Below are positions 8,461 through 16,304 of a DNA stretch of 64,000 nucleotides, in pieces; position 1 is the stretch's first letter; each line of letters opens with the position of its first letter. The stretch comes from Arthrobacter silviterrae. GTDB lineage: Bacteria > Actinomycetota > Actinomycetes > Actinomycetales > Micrococcaceae. The position numbers and the translations under genes are program-made. The DNA is taken from positions 1 through 64,000 of the forward strand of contig NZ_JAAKZI010000025.1 of assembly GCF_011045165.1 (NCBI RefSeq), written 5' to 3'. A model generated the notes under the pieces. The model had not been told where the DNA came from. It was given only the letters and a program-made list of their open reading frames with translations, and made no database searches.

Positions 8461-8534
8461 GACGCCTTGAGCGCGTGCCACGCGGAGGCTGGCCGGGAAT
8501 CATTGACTCCGGTCGTAATAATGGTGATCATCAT
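8457..8534 (-). CDS. Possible 25-aa small ORF
   Basis: ATG at 8534 (with a second ATG at 8531) follows AAAGGAGG by 2 bases to the first and 5 to the second. The peptide begins MMITIITTGVNDSR and ends WHALKAS. The start region resembles that of the 62-aa ORF at 7982: both read AGGAGGCC, then ATG, then an ATCACCATTA/ACCATTAC element. The ribosome site is strong, but a 25-codon ORF can occur by chance. Confidence 0.3.
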   Translation of the reverse strand: MMITIITTGVNDSRPASAWHALKAS

Positions 8535-9159
8535 GGCCTCCTTTCATTGAGCACTGCCCTAACCTAAAGCGGTTATCCCAAGTGAACTCATCGGGACTAA
8601 TAGTAAACGTACAGCATTTCATGGGGTATTGGCCAGCCCATGGGGAAAGTTAATGTAAATATTTCTTGCGGGCCATTTGCAGCCCCGTCCGGAAGCCGAT
8701 TTCACAGCTGGCCCCTGGCCCAGCGGACGCCCCGCCTGCGCGCGGGACACTACCTCCGAAGGGCATGACACGCGCAAGGCGGCGGATAACTCTTTCATTA
8801 CATTCCTGCCCGCACCGGGCACCGGAACGCGTTGGCCCGGCCCCCGGGATTCCGCGGGTTTGAACACCGTTTGGAGCAAAGATAAGTTACCGGCGGGTAT
8901 GCCTCGGCCGCCTTCCCACACCCCACGGCCACACGGGCGGCTGTGACCTGGAGTACATTGGGCACCATAAAGGGGGAACGGGACTTCGCTTCCATTTTCG
9001 CCCAAGGGAACGAACGACCCCTGCTTCGCACGGCCGCCACCCCTGGCCGTAGTGACAGACCAGCACTAAGGATGATTTTTTGCCACTGCACCGACCCAAC
9101 CGGCGGATGGCGCATCGTCTTAACGATGCCCCATGCGCGGATCCGTGGGGGTTGAACCC
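8535..9159. other. Long intergenic region before the peptide transporter
   Basis: About 620 bp without a convincing ORF on either strand. It separates the leftward small ORFs from the rightward transporter and must hold promoters for one or both. The only clear structure is the inverted repeat at 9112-9129. The segment 8560-8660 is unusually AT-rich. Confidence 0.5.
9112..9129. promoter_or_regulatory. Inverted repeat upstream of the peptide transporter
   Basis: GCATCGT, a 4-base loop, then ACGATGC: 7-bp perfect arms ending 30 bp before the permease start at 9160. The position suits an operator or a leader hairpin controlling the transporter operon. It has no downstream U tract. Confidence 0.35.
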
Positions 9160-10143
9160 ATGATCGGCTTCATAGTAAAACGCTTCATCAATTACGCGAT
9201 CCTCTCCGCCATTGCCACCCTGAGCGCCTATCTCCTGGCGAGCACCATCCTGAATCCGGCGGGGCGGTATCTTGGCCGCAACCCGCGGCCCTCGGATGAA
9301 ACCATCAACTCCATCCTGACCGGGCTGGGCGTCAACCCCCACACGCCCGTCATCGAGCGGCTGTGGACCTGGGTGGTCAACCTGGTGACCCACGGCTCCC
9401 TGGGCGACACCATCCACAACACCACCGTGGTGAGCGAAATGACGGCGCGGGCCGGCACCAGCCTCCGCCTCCTCATTCTGGGCACCATCATTGCCGCCAT
9501 CGTCGGCGTGGCCATTGGCGTGTGGGGGGCGGTGCGGCAGTACAAATTCAGTGACCAGGCCATTTCCTATGCCTCGTTCACCATCCTGGCCACGCCGTCC
9601 TTCGTGCTGGGCATCCTGCTCATGATCCTGGCCACCCTGCTCAACAACGTCCTGGGCGTGCAGCTCATCAACTTCACGGGCGAATACACGGCAGGGCTCG
9701 ACGGCGGCTGGTGGGTCCAGTTCTGGGACCGGGCCGCGCACCTGCTGCTCCCCACCATTTCCCTGGCCCTCATGGGTGCCGCCGGCTATTCCCGGTACCA
9801 GCGCAGCGCCATGCTGGACGTACTCTCCGCCGACTACATCCGCACGGCCCGCTCCAAGGGCCGCACCAGGGGCTCCGCCCTGGTCCGGCACGGCGTCCGC
9901 GTGGCACTGATCCCCATGTCCACCTACTTCGCCTATTCCTTCGCCACAGTGCTGGCCGGCGCTGCAGTGACTGAACTGGTCTTCAGCTGGCATGGCATGG
10001 GCGAGATGCTGGTCAACGCCATCACCCAAAGCGACATCAACGCCTTCACGGGTGCCGTGCTGTTCAATGCCGTGCTGATCCTGATCGCCGGAACGCTTTC
10101 CGATGTTGTCTATGCCGCCCTTGACCCGAGAGTGAGGGTGTAG
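9160..10143 (+). CDS. Dipeptide/oligopeptide ABC transporter, permease (DppB-like)
   Basis: First membrane subunit of a peptide/nickel-class importer, 327 aa from ATG 9160 (MIGFIVKRFINYAI). That ATG has TGGGGGTT 6 bp upstream, unlike the upstream ATG at 9133. The DppB/OppB pattern is clear: an N-terminal anchor, a large periplasmic loop (RYLGRNPRPSDETINSIL), four to five more membrane segments, and the EAA loop RTARSKGRTRGSALVRHGVR, which contacts the ATPase. The gene is separated from the second permease by only 2 bp. Confidence 0.92.
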   Translation: MIGFIVKRFINYAILSAIATLSAYLLASTILNPAGRYLGRNPRPSDETINSILTGLGVNPHTPVIERLWTWVVNLVTHGSLGDTIHNTTVVSEMTARAGTSLRLLILGTIIAAIVGVAIGVWGAVRQYKFSDQAISYASFTILATPSFVLGILLMILATLLNNVLGVQLINFTGEYTAGLDGGWWVQFWDRAAHLLLPTISLALMGAAGYSRYQRSAMLDVLSADYIRTARSKGRTRGSALVRHGVRVALIPMSTYFAYSFATVLAGAAVTELVFSWHGMGEMLVNAITQSDINAFTGAVLFNAVLILIAGTLSDVVYAALDPRVRV

Positions 10144-10145
10144 CC

Positions 10146-11072
10146 ATGTCCATGCTTGACGAAATTCCCGTTGCAGACCCCGCAGCAGGGAACCCCGAAG
10201 TCATCCAGTCCCCGAAGCCTGTCTCCCGCTTCCGCCTTGTCCTCTCCCGCCTGCGCAGCACGCCGCGCTTTTGGGTGGGCATCATCGGTCTCGGCACAAT
10301 AGTTTTGTGGGCCATCTTTGGGCTGGCACCCAACGCCTGGAACGCCTCTGACCTGGACACTTTCAACATGGGTTCCAGCCCCACGGCACTGCACTGGTTT
10401 GGCACCAGCGATATTGGCGAGGACATTTACGCCCAAACCATTGTCGGCCTGCGCAAGTCGCTCATCATCGGGCTGCTGGTGGGCCCCCTGGCAGCCATCA
10501 TTGCGGGCGTTGTCGGGGCTGTGGCCGGTTACGTGGGCGGCTGGTGGGACAAGGCCATAGTCTGGGTCATCGACCTCCTGCTGGTCCTGCCCAGCCTGTT
10601 CCTGTTCATCCTGCTCAGCCCCATCTTCAAGTCGCTGTCCTGGGTGGCGTTGATCTTCCTGCTGGCGGGCTTCGGCTGGATGATCATGGCCCGGGTGATA
10701 CGGGCGCAAACCAAGTCCCTGCGTGAACGCGACTTCATCAAGGCGGCCCGGTTCATGGGCGTGGACACCTGGACCATCATCCGCCGCCACGTGCTGCCCA
10801 ACGTCTCCTCGCTGCTGATCATTGACGCCACCCTGGGCGTGGGCGGGGCCATCCTCAGCGAAACCACCCTGAGCTTCTTCGGCTTCGGCATCCAGGCCCC
10901 GGACGTCTCCCTTGGCACCCTGCTGGCCTCCGGCCAAAGCGCGGCCGCCACCCGCCCCTGGCTGTTTGTCTTCCCGGCCGCCATCCTCGTATTTACGGTG
11001 CTCTCCGCCAGCCTTGTTGGCGACGCCTTGCGCGACGCCGTGGACCCAACCTCCGGAGTCAACCGTGAATAG
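10146..11072 (+). CDS. Dipeptide/oligopeptide ABC transporter, permease (DppC-like)
   Basis: Second membrane subunit, 308 aa, with the OppC N-terminal extension, a first membrane segment FWVGIIGLGTIVLWAIFGLA, the loop HWFGTSDIGEDIY (normally LGTD in the family) and the EAA motif KAARFMGVDTWTIIRRHVLP. It ends with the usual DALRDAVDP. It overlaps the start of the fused ATPase by 8 bp, so the operon is tightly coupled. Confidence 0.93.
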   Translation: MSMLDEIPVADPAAGNPEVIQSPKPVSRFRLVLSRLRSTPRFWVGIIGLGTIVLWAIFGLAPNAWNASDLDTFNMGSSPTALHWFGTSDIGEDIYAQTIVGLRKSLIIGLLVGPLAAIIAGVVGAVAGYVGGWWDKAIVWVIDLLLVLPSLFLFILLSPIFKSLSWVALIFLLAGFGWMIMARVIRAQTKSLRERDFIKAARFMGVDTWTIIRRHVLPNVSSLLIIDATLGVGGAILSETTLSFFGFGIQAPDVSLGTLLASGQSAAATRPWLFVFPAAILVFTVLSASLVGDALRDAVDPTSGVNRE

Positions 11073-13155
11073 TCAAAGCAACCACCTCCTGGAGGTCCGT
11101 GACCTGTCGGTCACCTTTCCCCAGCCGGGCGGCTCCGTCACCGCCGTCCGGGGCGTCAACTACCACGTGGACAAGGGCGAATTCCTGGGCATCGTGGGCG
11201 AATCCGGCTCCGGCAAGTCCGTGTCTTCGCTGGCCGTCATGGGACTGCTGCCCTCTTCCGCGCAAATCAGCGGCGACATCCTCTTCGAGGGGCGTTCGCT
11301 GCTGGGACGCAGCGACAGGGAACTGTCAAAGCTGCGCGGTGAGGGCATCTCCATCATTTTTCAGGACCCGCTCTCGGCGCTGACCCCGGTGTACACCATC
11401 GGGGCCCAAATCGCCGAGGCCCTGCAGCTCCACGACAGGGCACTGTCCAAGCTGGCCGCCAACGCCCGCGCCGTGGAACTGCTGAAGATCGTGGGCATTC
11501 CCAATCCAGAGCGCCGGGCCCAGTCCTTCCCGCACGAATTCTCCGGCGGCATGCGGCAGCGCGCCATGATCGCGATCGCCATCGCCAACAACCCGCGCCT
11601 GATCATTGCCGATGAACCGACCACTGCACTGGACGTCACCATTCAGGCGCAAATCCTGGAGGTCCTGCAGAAGGCGAAGGACCTCACGGGCGCCGCCGTG
11701 GTGCTCATTACCCACGACCTGGGCGTGGTGGCGGGCAACGCCGACAGAATCGCGGTCATGTATGCCGGCCGGATTGTGGAAACCGGCACCGTGGACCAGG
11801 TGTTCCATGCCCCCACCATGCCGTACACCATTGGGCTGCTGCGTTCCATGCCCAACCTGGCCACTGCCGGCCACACCCGGCTTGTCCCGCTGGAGGGGCG
11901 CCCGCCACAGCTCAGCAACCTGGCCCCGGGCTGCCCCTTTGCCCCTCGCTGCCCCGTGGCCATTGACGCCTGCCGCACCACCGAACCCCCCTTGACCAGC
12001 ATTGACGGCAACCCGCTCAATGCATCGGCGTGCCTGCGCGTGGAGGAGATTTCCGGGGGCGCGCTCAACCGCGCCGCACTGTACCCGGTTCCGGCGCCCA
12101 TTGCCCTGGAGGAACGCGCCGAGGTGGCGCCGAAGACGGTGCTGGCGGTGGACCAGCTGGTGCGGCACTTCCCCCTCACCAAGGGTTCCGTCTTCAAGCA
12201 CTCCATTGGCAAGGTGCGCGCCGTGGACGGCGTCAGCTTTGACATCAAGTCAGGCCAAACGCTGGGCCTGGTGGGCGAATCCGGTTGCGGCAAGTCCACC
12301 ACCATCATGGAAATCCTGGAGCTGGCCAAGCCGCAGTCGGGCCAGGTCACCGTGAACGGCCGCGATGTGTCCACCATGTCCGCCAAGGAGCGCCGCACAC
12401 TGCGCCAGGACATCCAGGTGGTGTTCCAGGACCCCATGGCGTCGCTGGATCCGCGCCTGCCCATCCAGGACATCATTGCCGAGCCGCTTACTGTTCACGC
12501 CGTGCCGGCCAGGGAACGGTCCCGAAGGGTGCGGGATGTCATGGAGCTCGTCGGGCTGGATCCGTCCATGGCGTCCCGCTACCCGCACGAATTCTCCGGC
12601 GGGCAGCGCCAGCGCATAGGCATCGCCCGGGCACTGGTCACGGATCCCAAGATCGTGGTGCTGGACGAGCCCGTCTCAGCCCTTGACGTCTCCATCCAGG
12701 CGGGCGTGATCAACCTGCTCGAGGACCTGCAGGAAAAACTGGGGCTGTCCTACCTGTTTGTGGCCCACGACCTCGCCGTGGTCCGCCAGATCGCGGACAA
12801 TGTGGCCGTCATGTACCTGGGCCGGATTGTGGAAAGCGGCCCGTCGAGCGAAATCTTCGACCATCCGCAGCATCCGTACACCAGGGCGCTGCTGTCCGCC
12901 GTCCCGGTCCCCGACCCCACCCTGGAGCGCAGCCGCCAGCGGATCATCCTCCAGGGCGAGCTGCCCAGCCCCACGGAGGACATTGCCGGCTGCAACTTCC
13001 GCACCCGGTGCCCGCTGTACCAGCTCATGGACCAGGACGGCCAGGAACAATGCCGCACCCTGGACCCGGCACGGCGCCAGGTCCAGGGCAGCTCCGTGGC
13101 CTGCCACCATTCCGAACACATCGACCTCATGACACTCGCAACGAGCCAACCATGA
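11065..13155 (+). CDS. Dipeptide/oligopeptide ABC transporter, fused DppD-DppF ATPase
   Basis: A 696-aa protein joining the two ATPases that are separate subunits in most Dpp/Opp systems. The GTG start at 11065 overlaps the permease gene. Domain 1 has Walker A GESGSGKS, signature FSGGMRQR and ADEPTTALD, and ends with the Cys-containing oligopeptide C-terminal motif APRCPVAIDAC. Domain 2 has GESGCGKST, FSGGQRQR and LDEPVSALD, and ends RTRCPLYQ. Both carry the complete set of ATPase residues, so both sites should be active. Fused forms are known in actinobacteria. Confidence 0.94.
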   Translation: MNSQSNHLLEVRDLSVTFPQPGGSVTAVRGVNYHVDKGEFLGIVGESGSGKSVSSLAVMGLLPSSAQISGDILFEGRSLLGRSDRELSKLRGEGISIIFQDPLSALTPVYTIGAQIAEALQLHDRALSKLAANARAVELLKIVGIPNPERRAQSFPHEFSGGMRQRAMIAIAIANNPRLIIADEPTTALDVTIQAQILEVLQKAKDLTGAAVVLITHDLGVVAGNADRIAVMYAGRIVETGTVDQVFHAPTMPYTIGLLRSMPNLATAGHTRLVPLEGRPPQLSNLAPGCPFAPRCPVAIDACRTTEPPLTSIDGNPLNASACLRVEEISGGALNRAALYPVPAPIALEERAEVAPKTVLAVDQLVRHFPLTKGSVFKHSIGKVRAVDGVSFDIKSGQTLGLVGESGCGKSTTIMEILELAKPQSGQVTVNGRDVSTMSAKERRTLRQDIQVVFQDPMASLDPRLPIQDIIAEPLTVHAVPARERSRRVRDVMELVGLDPSMASRYPHEFSGGQRQRIGIARALVTDPKIVVLDEPVSALDVSIQAGVINLLEDLQEKLGLSYLFVAHDLAVVRQIADNVAVMYLGRIVESGPSSEIFDHPQHPYTRALLSAVPVPDPTLERSRQRIILQGELPSPTEDIAGCNFRTRCPLYQLMDQDGQEQCRTLDPARRQVQGSSVACHHSEHIDLMTLATSQP

Positions 13156-13213
13156 CCATCTCAAGAAGCACGGCCCCCGTCACCCGCTGGGGAACACCAC
13201 AATGGAGGAAACA

Positions 13214-14920
13214 ATGAAACACATCAAGAAGATGATGGGAGCCGGCGTCCTAACCCTGGCCCTCGCCGTCACGGGCTGCAGTGCCGGCGGCGGCGGCAAT
13301 GCCAAACCCAGCGTGAACAACAGCAAGGGCGCCTCCGAAACGGCAACCCTGCCCACCACGGCCTGGGTTTCCGCCGACTACGCCGCCGTCAAGAATGGCG
13401 GCCAGCTGACCCTGGCCGTGGACCAGCTGCCTGACAACTGGAACATGCTTCAGGCCGACGGCGCCAACGCCGCCGCCGGGCAGATCATTGATCCCACCTC
13501 CGGCGGTCCCGTCAAGATCAACGCGGATGGCACCTGGGCGGTCAACAAGGACTACGCCAGCGATGTCAGCGTTGTCAGCCAAGACCCGCAGGTCATTGAG
13601 GTCAAGCTCAACCCGAAGGCCGTGTGGCAAGACGGAACGCCCATGACCTACAAGGATTTTGAAGCCACCTTCAAGGCCAACAGCGGCGCGGACAAGGCCT
13701 ACCAGATCGCCGCCGACAACGTCTACAAGGACATTGCCTCGGTCACCAAGGAAGACACCGACCAGAACTTCAAGATCACGTTCAAGAACAAAAACGCCGA
13801 CTGGGCCTCCATTCTCGGCGGCGAGGGCTCCATCATGCCCGCCTCCATCGCCTCCGACTCCAAGGCGTTCAACACGGGCTACAAGACCAAGCCCATGCCC
13901 TCCAACGGTCCGTTTGAGGTTTCCAACGTGGACACCAACGGGCAAATCGTCACGCTGACCCCGAACCCGAAGTGGTGGGGCGAAAAGCCGAAGCTGGACA
14001 AGATCCTGATGAAGGTCGTTTCCCGGGACGGCCTGGCCCAGGCCTACGCCAACAAGGAAATCGACGCGCTGATCATCGGCACCAGCAAGGACAACTACGA
14101 CACTGCCAAGAAGCGCACCGACGGCTCCGTCCAGCAGTCCGGCGGCGTGACCTGGAGCCACATCACCCTGAACGGTTCCAAGGGGCCGCTGGCCGACGTC
14201 AAGGTCCGCCAGGCAGTGGCCCACGCCATTGACCGCGACACCATGTCCGCCAGCCGCCTCAGCCCCATTGGCGCCCCGGTGACCAACATGAACAGCTACA
14301 TCTTCATGCCCGGCCAGAAGGGCTACCAGGACAATGGCACGTCAGCCATTGGCTACGACGTTGCCAAGTCCGCTGCCCTCCTCAAGGAGGCCGGCTATGC
14401 CAAGGGCTCCGACGGCGTCTACGCCAAGGACGGCAAGGAACTTGTCCTGACGTACACCCTGGATGCCAACAACCCGGTGTCCGAGCAGTCCTTCAAGCAA
14501 GTCCAGGCCAACCTCAAGGCCGTGGGCATCACGCTGAAGAACAACACCGTTCCTGCGGACAAGTTCTTCTCGGACTACGTGCTCAAGTCCAACTTTGAGA
14601 TGGTGAGCTTCGCTTGGCAGGGGACGGCGTTCCCGATCTCTTCGGCAGAATCCATCTTCTACCCCGCAGAAGGCGGCCAGAACTACACGGGCCTAACCGA
14701 CCCCAAGCTGGGCGAGATGTGGGCTGCCGCCAATGCGGAACTGGACCCGGCCAAGCGCCTGGTGCTGGCCAATGAGATCGACAAGGCCATCTTTGCCTAC
14801 GTCCCCGTCATCCCGCTGACCCCCCGTCCCATCACGTTCGGCGTGAAGAACGGCCTGGTCAACTACGGTGCCGCACAGTTCCAGTCCATCGACTGGACCA
14901 CGGTGGGCTGGAAGGCCTAG
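13214..14920 (+). CDS. Peptide ABC transporter substrate-binding lipoprotein
   Basis: A 568-aa solute-binding protein of the SBP_bac_5 family. The N-terminus is a lipoprotein signal: MKHIKKMMGAGVLTLALAV followed by lipobox VTGC and a flexible GGGG linker. ATG 13214 is chosen because GGAGG lies 6 bp upstream; ATG 13202 lacks a site. Family hallmarks are the AVWQDGTPMTYKDFEATFK region and SHITLNGSKGPLADVKVRQAV (family: N, F to VR.A). It should be anchored on the outer face of the membrane and deliver peptides to the permease pair. Last gene of the operon, 58 bp after the ATPase gene. Confidence 0.93.
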   Translation: MKHIKKMMGAGVLTLALAVTGCSAGGGGNAKPSVNNSKGASETATLPTTAWVSADYAAVKNGGQLTLAVDQLPDNWNMLQADGANAAAGQIIDPTSGGPVKINADGTWAVNKDYASDVSVVSQDPQVIEVKLNPKAVWQDGTPMTYKDFEATFKANSGADKAYQIAADNVYKDIASVTKEDTDQNFKITFKNKNADWASILGGEGSIMPASIASDSKAFNTGYKTKPMPSNGPFEVSNVDTNGQIVTLTPNPKWWGEKPKLDKILMKVVSRDGLAQAYANKEIDALIIGTSKDNYDTAKKRTDGSVQQSGGVTWSHITLNGSKGPLADVKVRQAVAHAIDRDTMSASRLSPIGAPVTNMNSYIFMPGQKGYQDNGTSAIGYDVAKSAALLKEAGYAKGSDGVYAKDGKELVLTYTLDANNPVSEQSFKQVQANLKAVGITLKNNTVPADKFFSDYVLKSNFEMVSFAWQGTAFPISSAESIFYPAEGGQNYTGLTDPKLGEMWAAANAELDPAKRLVLANEIDKAIFAYVPVIPLTPRPITFGVKNGLVNYGAAQFQSIDWTTVGWKA

Positions 14921-14949
14921 CCACACCCGTACGTGATAAAGGGCCCTGC

Positions 14950-14999
14950 GGTTTCGTCCGGGCCCGGCCGCCATCCGGTGGCTGGGCCCGGACGAAACC
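14950..14999. terminator. Strong 16-bp stem between convergent genes
   Basis: Perfect arms at 14950-14965 and 14984-14999 enclose an 18-base loop that can pair further (GCCGCCATCCGGTGGC). It lies 30 bp after the transporter operon and just before the end of the leftward PH-domain gene at 15007, so it probably ends transcription from both sides. Read rightward it is followed by ATTTAA. Confidence 0.75.
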
Positions 15000-15006
15000 A
15001 TTTAAG

Positions 15007-15621
15007 TCAGGTGACGGTGCCCGCCAAGGAAAGTAGCAGCAACAGGACACCGACGACGGCGACCGGCACGTTCCAGCGGCGGGTCACCGACTGCTCCGGG
15101 CCGGGCTGGGAGGCGGAGCCACCCGCGGAGGAAGCGCCGCCGTCGTGCTTCCCGAGGTGTTTCCCATCGGCCTGGGCCCGCTCCCAAGCGTCCCAGGCCG
15201 CCTCGACGGCCGCTTGGGTGCACGGCAAGGAAGCCATGGTGCGGGCGCCACCCGTGCCGGTGAGCATCTTCGGCCCCAGCTTTCCGGCGCCTGGCGCGCC
15301 CCAGCTCACGATGCGCCCGGACGCGGTGTCCAGGCTGACGTTTTGCGCCACGCGCACCGCCCGCAACGCGCCGAAGGGAACGGTGTGCTCGCGCAGCAGG
15401 TTGACCACCGCGAGCCCGCCCTGCCGCACCTCCAACCGTGGGCGCCACAAGAGCACAAACAACGCCCAAGCCACCAGCAGCAGCCAGGGCAGGAAGTGCC
15501 AGATGCCCGCCGGAGTGCCGGTCATCAGCAGGTTGAGCGCGAAGAAGGCGCAAAACAGCCACGCCACAACGGCCAGGGCCCTGGTGGGCGTGGAGTGCAG
15601 CGAGGCGGCTACAGGCCCCAT
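15007..15621 (-). CDS. PH-domain membrane protein
   Basis: A 204-aa protein from ATG 15621, which overlaps the stop of the phosphatase gene by 13 bp. Two adjacent N-terminal hydrophobic segments (ALAVVAWLFCAFFALNLLM and FLPWLLLVAWALFVLLW) are followed by a small beta-rich domain RPRLEVRQGGLAVVNLL and VPFGALRAVRVAQNVSLDT, the pattern of the actinobacterial bacterial-PH domain group (as in low molecular weight antigen 6). The C-terminus after a Ser/Gly-rich linker has a third membrane segment VPVAVVGVLLLLLSLAG. Function is unknown. Its start depends on coupling to the upstream gene. Confidence 0.75.
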   Translation of the reverse strand: MGPVAASLHSTPTRALAVVAWLFCAFFALNLLMTGTPAGIWHFLPWLLLVAWALFVLLWRPRLEVRQGGLAVVNLLREHTVPFGALRAVRVAQNVSLDTASGRIVSWGAPGAGKLGPKMLTGTGGARTMASLPCTQAAVEAAWDAWERAQADGKHLGKHDGGASSAGGSASQPGPEQSVTRRWNVPVAVVGVLLLLLSLAGTVT

Positions 15622-16250
15622 TGCTCGATGGCCGGCGTCTTCTTGTCCCAGCCCAGGGTGCACACCTTGGCCGTGCCGAGGGCAAAGTGGCGTCCCTGGC
15701 CGGCGTCGAGCCCCAACCAGCGCGCCGTGAGGATGCGCAGGAAGTGCCCGTGGGCCACCAGCAGCACATTGGCCGGCATGGTGCCGTCCGGCAGGGGTCC
15801 GCGTGCCCGGGCCACGATGAGGTCCGCGCGCGCAGCCACCTGGTCCAGCGTCTCGCCGTTGGGCACGCCGCTGTCCCAGATCAGGTAGCCGGGGTTTTCC
15901 GCGCGCACCACGGCGCTGTTGATGCCTTCGTAGTCGCCGTAGTCCCATTCAACTGCATTGGGCTCCACTTCCGCGTCGGGGAAGCCCGCGAGTTCGGCGG
16001 TGCGGCTGGCTCGCTGCAGCGGCGAGGTCAGCACCAGGTCAAAGCTTGTGCCGGCCAGGGCTGCGCGGGCGGAGCGGGCCTGTTCTTCGCCCACCTCTGT
16101 CAGCGGCAGGTCCGTCAGGCCCGTGTACTGACCGCTGCGGGACCACTCGGTTTCGCCGTGGCGCAGCAGCCACAGCTTGGGTCCTCCGGGGACCGGAATG
16201 TGGGTCAGGGGGGTGGAGCCTGCCGGTTCAACGGGAGTTGAGCTGCTCAT
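15609..16250 (-). CDS. Histidine phosphatase family protein
   Basis: A 213-aa member of the phosphoglycerate-mutase-like superfamily. The catalytic RHG triad is LWLLRHGETEWS (His near residue 31), and the second conserved His is in LLVAHGHFLRIL. Other family marks are TDLPLTEVGEEQA, SPLQRASRTAEL and WDYGDYEG. The motifs favour a phosphatase (acid-phosphatase or GpmB-like) over a glycolytic mutase. It lies 54 bp downstream of cca, in the same leftward run. Confidence 0.9.
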   Translation of the reverse strand: MSSSTPVEPAGSTPLTHIPVPGGPKLWLLRHGETEWSRSGQYTGLTDLPLTEVGEEQARSARAALAGTSFDLVLTSPLQRASRTAELAGFPDAEVEPNAVEWDYGDYEGINSAVVRAENPGYLIWDSGVPNGETLDQVAARADLIVARARGPLPDGTMPANVLLVAHGHFLRILTARWLGLDAGQGRHFALGTAKVCTLGWDKKTPAIEQWGL

Positions 16251-16304
16251 GCGGGGGTCCTGTTCTGTTGGGTGGGCTGAAGGGATTGGGAGGCGGTTCG
16301 CGCC

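Noticed and set aside
9133-9159. ATG 9133 as start of the DppB-like permease
   Set aside because: The ATG at 9160 has a proper ribosome site and gives the usual family N-terminus; the extension is not conserved-looking.
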